From contig JALSQZ010000086.1 of the NCBI GenBank assembly GCA_026985055.1, forward strand, positions 1 to 62,893: DNA of 62,893 nt, written 5' to 3'. Origin of the DNA: Sedimenticola sp. (GTDB lineage: Bacteria > Pseudomonadota > Gammaproteobacteria > Chromatiales > Chromatiaceae). Made by a program: the position numbers and the translations under genes. The first letter of the stretch is position 1; every line of letters starts with the position of its first letter. Shown piece after piece: positions 56,566 through 62,893 of the stretch. The notes beneath the pieces were generated by a model. It worked only from the letters and a program-made list of their open reading frames with translations, was not told where the DNA came from and ran no database searches.

Positions 56566-57750
56566 TCAGGGAGTTCTTGGCACCAGTCGGATGCGTGTCT
56601 CATCCCGCCACTTCTCAGGCGGGTTTACCAGCACCTGGTCATCGGGTTTTAAGCCGGACAATACCTCCACTCGTGATCCAGCCTTGCGTCCGAGACGCAC
56701 TTGCACTGCTTCCAGCCAATGGTCATTTGATAAGCGGAACATGCGTATCTCTCCCCGGCTGGACAACTCAGGAAGCAAGGGCAGGGTGAGACGCTTGTTG
56801 CTGCCAGGCAACAGTATCTGTGCACGTACTGGCTGATTGGGATGAAAAGAAGGCGGCAGTTTGTCTGGCAGTGACACTTCCAGCACTTGTTCGTCGTTTT
56901 CAACTTCTGGCAGAATGTGCAAAATGCGTCCCTTGATTTGGTGCTGTCGGCTGTCGATATTCACTTCCAAACCAGGCGCCAGATTCCTTGCGGAGACCAC
57001 AGGTACTCGAATACGGGTAAATAGGTGGTGGTCAGTGGCGATGCGGGCGATGCTTTGCCCTTCTTTGACGACCATGCCAGGTTTCCAGTGCTTTTCCATT
57101 TTCAGCAGAAGACCGGGAACCCCAGCGTGAAGGGATAAAGCCTTTACTTTTAGTTCAGCGGCTTGCATGGCTTGCTTTTTCTGTTCCACCTGAATTCGCG
57201 CTGCTTCGTTCTTTGCGATGGCGGCTTCACGGGTTTTTTTCAGCCGTCGCTGGAGAATTTCGACAGTGAGGGCGCGTTTGCGGATTTCCATCGTCGAAGT
57301 GATTTTTTTCTCTTGCAGTTTCTTTCGTACCTCGTATTCCAGCTTTGCCATGGCCAAGTCGGATTCGATCTGTTCAAGTTGGATATCCAGATCGGCCTGA
57401 GTGGACAGTGCCTGGGCTTTTGCTTGCTGCCAGTCGAAACGTGCCTGCTGGTAAGCATCGTGTATGGCGGGGTTTACCAGCTCCAACAATATGGTGTCAG
57501 CTCGTACCTGATCGCCAGCATGCGCCAAAACTGTACTGATGGTGCCAGTAACCGAGGCAATGACCCAATGTTCTTGTTTGGGCAGCAGTTCACCCAGTCC
57601 GCGAATTTCTTCCTGAAAAGGAGTAAGGGTGGCCGAGACCAGTTGAACCTGGGAAGCCGCCAAGGTAGGAACAGGGTGAAATAGCCGATAGCCACCCCAC
57701 AATCCCAAGGGCAGCAACAAAAGAAAAATCAGGAAAAAGCGCGGTTTCAC
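56566..57750 (-). CDS. HlyD-type periplasmic adaptor (membrane fusion) protein
   Basis: Encodes 394 residues. A single N-terminal membrane anchor (about 5-22), a lipoyl/barrel-sandwich half near 60-95 (HWVIASVTGTISTVLAHAGD), a long alpha-helical hairpin (about 95-195, Gln/Lys/Glu-rich), the second half-lipoyl motif, and beta-barrel and membrane-proximal domains. It would link the inner-membrane ABC permease to an outer-membrane channel, which is not encoded nearby. The start is GTG 57750. The ATPase gene follows after 1 bp. Confidence 0.9.
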   Translation of the reverse strand: MKPRFFLIFLLLLPLGLWGGYRLFHPVPTLAASQVQLVSATLTPFQEEIRGLGELLPKQEHWVIASVTGTISTVLAHAGDQVRADTILLELVNPAIHDAYQQARFDWQQAKAQALSTQADLDIQLEQIESDLAMAKLEYEVRKKLQEKKITSTMEIRKRALTVEILQRRLKKTREAAIAKNEAARIQVEQKKQAMQAAELKVKALSLHAGVPGLLLKMEKHWKPGMVVKEGQSIARIATDHHLFTRIRVPVVSARNLAPGLEVNIDSRQHQIKGRILHILPEVENDEQVLEVSLPDKLPPSFHPNQPVRAQILLPGSNKRLTLPLLPELSSRGEIRMFRLSNDHWLEAVQVRLGRKAGSRVEVLSGLKPDDQVLVNPPEKWRDETRIRLVPRTP

Positions 57751-57772
57751 CTCGGGGTATTCCTAGGGCTTG

Positions 57773-58303
57773 TCAACAGGCACTGATGTTTTGGGATGAT
57801 TCTCGTCGAGTCGTCTTTGTGTGACAAGAACTACCGATACTCTTTCGTTTTGACTCAGCTTTTGCATCTTTTTCTTTCAGTGTCTTGCGGGGATGGCAGT
57901 ATGGATAATCATGAACATCGAGAATAAAACCGATCAGGGTCACAGATCCAGCGTCTGATAGCAGTGTGTCGTCGGGCAAGGCGAGCATTTCAGTCAGGCG
58001 AACAAAACGTCCAGCCCATCGGGCATGATCGTGAGTGGGAGAACGGCGGCCCATGCGTTGCAGCTTGTTCTCATCCGGCCCCTTGGCAAATGTCTTGATG
58101 TCTCCTGCGGCGTCTCCTGATCCCCCGCCAGTGACATAAAATAGTTCTTCCTTGGCATTGAAAAAATAAAGTTGGGGAAAGGAAACGGGGAAGCCAGCAT
58201 CGGACACATGTACCCTGTTCAGCGAATATTGTCGAAGATCAGCCTGAATGTCATCGGATGCAGAAAAAATTGCAAAAAACAACAAAATCAGGATCACATT
58301 CAT
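57773..58303 (-). CDS. Small secreted protein of unknown function heading the exporter operon
   Basis: Encodes 176 residues. ATG 58303 has GGAAG 7 bases upstream; the longer frame to 58381 lacks a good site. A hydrophobic N-terminus (MNVILILLFFAIFSASD) suggests secretion. The part PVSFPQLYFFNAKEELFYVT resembles a thioredoxin-like strand-turn-strand, but there is no CxxC. The C-terminal third is very basic (KTLKEKDAKAESKRK) with three Cys residues (YCHP, SSCHT, SAC). It is 22 bp upstream of the adaptor gene, so it is probably in the same operon. It may be an accessory factor or substrate of the exporter. I do not recognise the family. Confidence 0.65.
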   Translation of the reverse strand: MNVILILLFFAIFSASDDIQADLRQYSLNRVHVSDAGFPVSFPQLYFFNAKEELFYVTGGGSGDAAGDIKTFAKGPDENKLQRMGRRSPTHDHARWAGRFVRLTEMLALPDDTLLSDAGSVTLIGFILDVHDYPYCHPRKTLKEKDAKAESKRKSIGSSCHTKTTRRESSQNISAC

Positions 58304-58475
58304 ATTATTTCTTCCTTGAGATAACGGTCGCCAAGCATTGCTTGATGGCGGCGCCTGATACGATTCAATCGTTTGGGTCATTCAAGATCAGATTGACATT
58401 GAATCCCGCACACAGGATAACAATGATCTCCTGCACATTCCATCCAAGGCCTGAATTTACGACCACATCCTGCCA

Positions 58476-58574
58476 TGCAATTTCCTCTTTGCTAGCATTT
58501 TCAATCATTTGTGATGATCGAAAATGGCGGGACATCCCTGTCCCATCCGGGCAACCCGATTTTTCGAGATGCCC
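58476..58574 (+). repeat. Five-hairpin repeat family A, copy 4 (5' truncated)
   Basis: Hairpins 3 to 5 plus the 3' arm of hairpin 2 (TTTCCTCTTTGC). Hairpin 3 has CATTTTCAATCAT against ATGATCGAAAATG: compared with copy 2 the loop-proximal C-G pair is replaced by T-A, again compensated. Hairpin 4 loop is ATCCCT. It lies 52 bp before the xthA start. The rest of the gap (58304-58475) shows nothing recognisable. Confidence 0.88.
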
Positions 58575-58625
58575 TGTGCTTGTTTGATAAACTCTTGTTC
58601 CAGTCATCAAATTTCAGGATATTTC

Positions 58626-59441
58626 ATGCGTATCGTATCTTTCAACGTCAACGGTGTTCGCGCCCGTCCTCATCAACTCAAGGCGCTGGTGGATCAGTAT
58701 CAGCCAGACATCATCGGTCTTCAGGAAACCAAGGTGCAGGACAGCGAGTTTCCCCGGGAGATGATCGATGATCTGGGCTACCATGTGGATTTCCATGGTC
58801 AGAAGGGACATTACGGGGTGGCGCTCATGTCCCGTGAGCCGGCGCTGAAAATCATTCGTGGTCTTCCTGATGATGGGGAGGAGAGTCAGAAACGCCTGAT
58901 TACCGGCATTTACAAGACCCCGGGAGGGGAAGAGATCACGGTGATGAACGGTTATTTTCCCCAGGGGGAAAGCCGGGATCATCCGTTGAAGTTTCCGGCC
59001 AAGAGAAAATTCTACTCAGATCTCACAAACTGGCTGAAACAGGATTTCAGTTCTGATCAGCATCTGACCATTATCGGGGACATGAATATTGCCCCGACGG
59101 ACAAGGATATTGGCATTGGTCCGGACAATATGAAACGCTGGTTGCGCACCGGCAAGTGTTCCTTTCTTCCCGAGGAGCGTGAATGGCTGCAAACCCTCAT
59201 GAGCTGGGGGCTGCATGACAGCTGGCGGGAAAAATATCCCGAAGAAGATCAGCTTTTCAGCTGGTTCGACTATCGCAGCCGTGGTTTCGACCGCGATCCC
59301 AAGCGGGGACTGCGCATCGACCTGCTGCTCAGCAGTCAGCCCCTGTTCAACAGTCTGAAAGACGCAGGCATTGCCTATGATATCCGCGCCATGGAAAAAC
59401 CCTCGGATCATTGTCCGGTATGGCTGGACGCGGATGTCTGA
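58626..59441 (+). CDS. xthA: Exodeoxyribonuclease III (AP endonuclease)
   Basis: Encodes 271 residues of the endonuclease/exonuclease/phosphatase fold. It cleaves at abasic sites and degrades duplex DNA 3' to 5' in base-excision repair. The N-terminus [18 protein letters not shown], the metal ligand Glu in [34 protein letters not shown] and the C-terminal SDHCPVWLD are diagnostic. ATG 58626 matches the family start; the upstream open frame lies in the repeat. Single gene; a repeat fragment follows at once. Confidence 0.96.
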   Translation: MRIVSFNVNGVRARPHQLKALVDQYQPDIIGLQETKVQDSEFPREMIDDLGYHVDFHGQKGHYGVALMSREPALKIIRGLPDDGEESQKRLITGIYKTPGGEEITVMNGYFPQGESRDHPLKFPAKRKFYSDLTNWLKQDFSSDQHLTIIGDMNIAPTDKDIGIGPDNMKRWLRTGKCSFLPEEREWLQTLMSWGLHDSWREKYPEEDQLFSWFDYRSRGFDRDPKRGLRIDLLLSSQPLFNSLKDAGIAYDIRAMEKPSDHCPVWLDADV

Positions 59442-59450
59442 TAGCCACCC

Positions 59451-59566
59451 TTGGCAGGCCATTGCAAAACAGCGTCTTTCAATGGCCTGCACGTCTGATC
59501 CTGGGAAACTACTTTTTTACTTCCGGGGTTGAAAAAATCCCAAGAAGGAAGTTTTCAACATCCTTG
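59451..59566 (-). repeat. Five-hairpin repeat family C, copy 2 (internal part replaced or lost)
   Basis: On the minus strand it starts CAAGGATGTTGAAAA and ends GGCCTGCCAA, the same boundaries as copy 1 at 12950-13115. Hairpin 1 (GTTGAAAA/TTTTCAAC) and hairpin 5 (AGGCCATTG/CAATGGCCT) are present, the latter with a new compensated stem; hairpins 3 and 4 are missing. It ends exactly before the stop codon of the small gene at 59567. Confidence 0.8.
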
Positions 59567-59776
59567 TCAGTTCTGCTTGTAGTTGGGATCCATCCAGCAG
59601 CGGGGCAGAGCCTCGCCTGACGGAAACAGCAGTTCCGTCTTGAAGAAACTTGCGGGTTCGCCCATTTCCTCTCCTGCATGGAAACGCCCCGGGACTTTTT
59701 CCTGGCTGGGGTCGAACAGGTCGCCCAAGCCCAGTACTTCAACCAGATCACCACTTTTTGTGTCTTTGAGGAACAT
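59567..59776 (-). CDS. Small conserved protein of unknown function
   Basis: Encodes 69 residues, acidic, with no signal peptide or membrane segment. The sequence MFLKDTKSGDLVEVLGLGDL, then DPSQEKVPGRFHAGEEMGEP and LLFPSGEALPRCWMDP, looks like a family of about 65-70-residue gammaproteobacterial proteins that are sometimes labelled acetyltransferase without support. ATG 59776 has a perfect GGAGG 8 bases upstream, which decides the start against the longer open frame. It stands alone between xthA and mtaB; the family C fragment ends exactly at its stop codon. Confidence 0.85.
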   Translation of the reverse strand: MFLKDTKSGDLVEVLGLGDLFDPSQEKVPGRFHAGEEMGEPASFFKTELLFPSGEALPRCWMDPNYKQN

Positions 59777-59925
59777 GACATTTACCTCCACATTCAGTTT
59801 CCTCTGCACTGAGTATGGTTTGTATGCGAGGTTTTTCAAGGGCGAAGTACGGCAGGCGGGCAAGAAAACCGCCCTTTGAATCACAATCTGCTTTGCTCAG
59901 ATTTACCTTGGAATATATTGAACAG

Positions 59926-61233
59926 TTATTTGATGCTGTTGCCGCCGGAAAGTGGGATATCAGCCATCTCGCCAAGCAACTGCTCGTCCAGGCCGGTAAG
60001 TCGTACCGGAACAATGAGGTTTTTCAAGTCCTGTGCTGATGTCAGGGATACGCGCAGATAGTTAGGCGTATAGCCCAACCATGCCTGCCCCTGTGACGTC
60101 TGTTGCGGGTTGCCTTCCACCAGCACCTCAACCTGCTTGCCCAACTGGCTGCGCATGAACCGGGATTTCAGCTTTTCCGCCAGTGTGTGTAATTCCTCGC
60201 TGCGCCGCCGCTTGGTCTCGTGCGGGACAGGATCGGGGAGCATCGCGGCCCGGGTACCGCTGCGTGGGGAAAAGGCAAAGACATGTACATGGCCGAAGCC
60301 GGCTTGCTCCACGAAATCCAGGGTTTGTTTCCATTCATCTTCGGTTTCGCCAGGAAAACCCACAATGATGTCCGTTGTCACATTGAAATCAGGAATCTGC
60401 TTCCGCGCTCCTTGCAGCAGTTGCAGAAACTCTCCGCTGCGGCAACGTCGGGACATGCGCCTGAGCACGGAATCGGCGCCGCTCTGCATGGGCAGGTGCA
60501 AGTGAGGCATGAGGCGGGGATTGGCGAACAGATCCCAGAAGCCTTGGGGCAGATCCCAGGGCTCCAGGGAACCCAGACGGATTCGCGGAATACTGGTATC
60601 GGTCAGTACGGCTGTGACCAGTTGCTTCAGATTGCTGCCGCTGTCACTCCCGTAACCCCCGAGATGAACTCCGGCAAGCACTACCTCCTGAAGACCTTGT
60701 GTGTGAAGCGAGTTGATCTGCTCAACGATGTCGCCAATGGAACGGCTGCGTTCCTCACCCCGGGCCAGGGTAACGATACAGTAGCTGCATCGATAGCGGC
60801 AGCCATCCTGCACCTTGATGAAAGCGCGTTGCCGGTTGTGTTGCAACGGGCTGTAATTGTCCGGCTCCATGGCGCTGGCGGGCATGGTGGGCAGGGCCAG
60901 CTCACGAATCGCGATTTCCGCCAGATGTTCTTTCTCTGTGTTGGGTATGACCAGATCCACGCCCAGGTCAGCAGCCGCCTGCTCCGGGTTCAGGGAAGCG
61001 TAACAACCACTGATGACCAGCTTGGCGCCAGGGTTGTCCCGTTGGGCGCGGCGCAGCAGCTTGCGCGATTTCTTTACCGCTTCCCGGGTGACGGCACAGG
61101 TATTGATGACCAGCAGATCGGCATTCTCAGGCGATGCCGTGAGGAGCACGCCCTGTGCCTGGAAATCCCGCGACCAGGATTCCAGTTCTGCTTCATTGAG
61201 ACGGCAGCCCAGGGTTTTCAGATGAACATACAT
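59926..61233 (-). CDS. mtaB: tRNA threonylcarbamoyladenosine methylthiotransferase MtaB
   Basis: Encodes 435 residues of the MiaB/RimO radical-SAM methylthiotransferase family. N-terminal UPF0004 domain with Cys ligands of the auxiliary cluster (TLGCRLNEAE, VINTCAVT, SGCYASLNPE), the radical SAM domain with CRYRCSYC, then HLHLPMQSGADSVLRRM, and a C-terminal TRAM-like region. TLGCRLN and NTCAVTREA are characteristic of MtaB, which converts t6A to ms2t6A at position 37 of tRNA, rather than of MiaB or RimO. ATG 61233 fits the family start. Divergent from rmuC. Confidence 0.93.
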   Translation of the reverse strand: MYVHLKTLGCRLNEAELESWSRDFQAQGVLLTASPENADLLVINTCAVTREAVKKSRKLLRRAQRDNPGAKLVISGCYASLNPEQAAADLGVDLVIPNTEKEHLAEIAIRELALPTMPASAMEPDNYSPLQHNRQRAFIKVQDGCRYRCSYCIVTLARGEERSRSIGDIVEQINSLHTQGLQEVVLAGVHLGGYGSDSGSNLKQLVTAVLTDTSIPRIRLGSLEPWDLPQGFWDLFANPRLMPHLHLPMQSGADSVLRRMSRRCRSGEFLQLLQGARKQIPDFNVTTDIIVGFPGETEDEWKQTLDFVEQAGFGHVHVFAFSPRSGTRAAMLPDPVPHETKRRRSEELHTLAEKLKSRFMRSQLGKQVEVLVEGNPQQTSQGQAWLGYTPNYLRVSLTSAQDLKNLIVPVRLTGLDEQLLGEMADIPLSGGNSIK

Positions 61234-61289
61234 GGCGGATCTGTGTTAATTTCGGCAACTGATTCTATCCTTTTGTCATTAGGGAGACC

Positions 61290-62720
61290 ATGCACAATCT
61301 TCAGGCTTTCTGGAATCAGTTCAGTCAGGAAATCATTCTCTCCGGCATATTTCTGCTGGTATTGGGGCTGGTCTGGTTGCTGCGCGGCATATGGTTGCAG
61401 CACCAGCGCCTGCATCGCCTGTCGGTGGAAGTGGAGGAAATGGCGGCCGGCCTGTACAGCGCCCTGGAAACCCAGCGGCAGGAAATCAATGATGCCTTCA
61501 TCAAGCATCAGTTGCTCGCCCAGGAAGGTGTACAGCGCAGCGTGAATGATTTGCGCGAGACCCTGGGGCAACGCCAGGCCATGCTCCAGCGTCAACTCAG
61601 TCTGGATGGCAATGTGATGAAGGAGGCGCTGCTGGAGCGCTTTGTACAGTTGCAGCGGGAAGTGAGTGAACAACTCGGCAGACAGCGTGAAAGTTTTGAA
61701 AAGCGCCAGGGCGAGGCGCTGGATAACCAGCATCAGGCGCTGCGTCAGGGAATGGAACATCTCGCCGGACAATTGCGTGAGACACAGGCGGAATCGGCCA
61801 AGGCCATGAACCAGCGTCTCGAAGCACTGACCCGCACCACGGATGAACGATTGCAGCAAATCAGCGCACAGGTGGAAAAACGCCTGACCCAAGGCTTCGA
61901 GAAAACCACGGAAGTATTCAGCCGGGTGCTGGAACATTTGTCCCGCATCGATGAGGCGCAGAAGAAAATCACCGAGTTGTCCGGCAACGTGGTGAGTCTT
62001 CAGGAAGTGCTGACGGACAAGCGTTCACGGGGTGCTTTTGGTGAAGTGCAGCTGGAAGGCTTGATTCGCAATGTCATGCCGGAAGGCAGCTATGCCATGC
62101 AGCAGACCCTGAGCAATGGCACCCGGGTGGATTGCCTGCTGACCCTCCCGGAGCCGACCGGAAAAGTGCCCATAGACGCCAAGTTTCCCCTGGAAAGCTA
62201 TCAGCGCATGATGGATAACGAAGCTTCCGAGGTCCAACGTAATCAGGCTCGCCGCCAGTTTCGCCAGGACATCAAAAAACATATTCAGGATATCGCCGGA
62301 AAATATCTGATTCCGGGGGAAACAGCGGATGGCGCGGTCATGTTCCTGCCAGCGGAATCCCTGTTTGCCGAGATTCATGCCCATTTCCCCGAGCTGGTGG
62401 AAGAGGCGCAGCGGGCCAGGGTCTGGCTGGTGTCGCCCACCACCCTGATGGCGGTACTCACTACCGCCAGAGCGGTGATCAAGGATGTCGCCACGCGCAA
62501 GCAGGTAAATATCATTCAGGAACATTTGCGTCTGCTGTCCGCCGACTTCGGGCGTTTTCAGAAACGCATGGACAAGCTCGCCGACCACATTCGCCTGGCG
62601 CATGATGACGTCAAGCAGGTAAACACCTCGGCGCGGAAGATCAGCGGGCGTTTCGTCAAGATCGAAAAAGTGGAACTGGACGACCTGGATGAAGACGAGC
62701 CGTTGCTGCCAGGTAAATAG
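61290..62720 (+). CDS. rmuC: DNA recombination protein RmuC
   Basis: Encodes 476 residues. One N-terminal membrane anchor (about 15-35), a long coiled coil (about 40-235), and the conserved RmuC domain (about 240-450) with GAFGEVQLEGLIRNVMPEGS, RVDCLLTLPEPTGKVPIDAK, FPLESYQRMM and WLVSPTTLMAVLTT. The domain is related to restriction-endonuclease folds; rmuC mutants in E. coli show altered inversion at short inverted repeats. Its presence beside many inverted-repeat elements is a coincidence I would not over-read. A short AATAGCTG direct repeat and a partial AAAAATCGAG follow the stop. Confidence 0.94.
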   Translation: MHNLQAFWNQFSQEIILSGIFLLVLGLVWLLRGIWLQHQRLHRLSVEVEEMAAGLYSALETQRQEINDAFIKHQLLAQEGVQRSVNDLRETLGQRQAMLQRQLSLDGNVMKEALLERFVQLQREVSEQLGRQRESFEKRQGEALDNQHQALRQGMEHLAGQLRETQAESAKAMNQRLEALTRTTDERLQQISAQVEKRLTQGFEKTTEVFSRVLEHLSRIDEAQKKITELSGNVVSLQEVLTDKRSRGAFGEVQLEGLIRNVMPEGSYAMQQTLSNGTRVDCLLTLPEPTGKVPIDAKFPLESYQRMMDNEASEVQRNQARRQFRQDIKKHIQDIAGKYLIPGETADGAVMFLPAESLFAEIHAHFPELVEEAQRARVWLVSPTTLMAVLTTARAVIKDVATRKQVNIIQEHLRLLSADFGRFQKRMDKLADHIRLAHDDVKQVNTSARKISGRFVKIEKVELDDLDEDEPLLPGK

Positions 62721-62770
62721 CTGAAATAGCTGAAATAGCGGAAACAGCTAGAAAAATCGAGTTCCCCTAG

Positions 62771-62893
62771 CCCGAATATTGCACCGGAATCCGGAATTTT
62801 CCCGGAGAGATTTTTGCCCAGATTGTTCGAACGGACAAAAGTCGATGTTATTCATCGGCTTGCAGGGCGTTCGGGCAAGCTGGGTGAAAAGAT
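62771..62893 (+). mobile_element. MITE family 1, copy 4 (left part, cut by window end)
   Basis: Starts CCCGAATATTGCACC after CTAG (62767-62770), same orientation as copy 1 and nearly identical to its first 123 bp. The right end and its target duplicate lie beyond the window. A solo family A-like AAAAATCGAG lies 9 bp to its left. Confidence 0.9.

Noticed and set aside
61290..62720. Functional link between RmuC and the inverted-repeat elements
   Set aside because: RmuC is a near-universal gammaproteobacterial gene; adjacency alone is no evidence.

Overview
The window looks like chromosomal DNA of a free-living gammaproteobacterium, by eye mid-to-high 50s % G+C. Almost every gene block has a familiar gammaproteobacterial order: rpmG-rpmB / radC / coaBC-algC-argB-slmA; rpsT / murJ-ribF-ileS-lspA; ampD / DUF1631 / nadC; bamD / rluD-pgeF-clpB; aceE-aceF-lpd. 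From memory these resemble the Pseudomonas aeruginosa PA4522-PA4563 and PA5315-PA5324 regions and those of sulfur-oxidising Chromatiales-type bacteria. I cannot name the species. No rRNA, tRNA, CRISPR array, prophage or complete insertion sequence was seen.

Layout. 1-8.0 kb: ribosomal proteins L33/L28, a hypothetical protein, RadC, CoA biosynthesis, a membrane-anchored AlgC-like protein that has lost key catalytic residues, ArgB and SlmA. 8.3-15.4 kb: a DUF4124 envelope protein, a TauE/SafE-type permease, succinyl-CoA synthetase (sucCD without sucAB), a permuted-papain hydrolase and a 7TM diguanylate cyclase. 15.5-25.6 kb: rpsT, a DUF1631 protein, murJ, a secreted discoidin-like protein, ribF, ileS, lspA. 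26.1-32.1 kb: a BtuF-like binding protein, AmpD, a second DUF1631 protein, two FKBP prolyl isomerases and NadC. 32.4-41.0 kb: BamD, RluD, PgeF, then an insert (diguanylate cyclase, GcvR-like, deformylase, nitroreductase), then ClpB under a good heat-shock promoter. 41.5-46.4 kb: a complete DSF-type quorum-sensing set, rpfG, rpfF and rpfC. 46.9-53.4 kb: pyruvate dehydrogenase complex plus an alpha/beta hydrolase. 53.4-58.3 kb: a MacB/HlyD-type exporter operon with an orphan secreted protein. 58.6-62.7 kb: xthA, a small conserved protein, mtaB, rmuC.

The gaps are unusually rich in repeats. (1) Family A/C is a ~150 bp element of five consecutive hairpins; between copies the stem sequences change in a compensated way while the loops stay fixed, which points to selection on structure. 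(2) A 241 bp MITE with 15-bp terminal inverted repeats and 4-bp YTAR target duplications is present four times (one internally deleted, one cut by the window end). (3) A 52-bp tandem repeat is found twice, each time starting directly at the U-tract of a Rho-independent terminator. (4) A 248 bp MITE-like element with a different terminus occurs once.

Signalling is a theme. Two diguanylate cyclases (one with an I-site, one without), an HD-GYP phosphodiesterase (RpfG) and the DSF synthase/sensor pair suggest that fatty-acid signalling is coupled to cyclic-di-GMP turnover. The items most worth following up are the apparent pseudoenzyme AlgC, the covarying five-hairpin element, the terminator-linked 52-bp arrays, the rpf cassette with an extra degenerate receiver in RpfC, and the exporter island.
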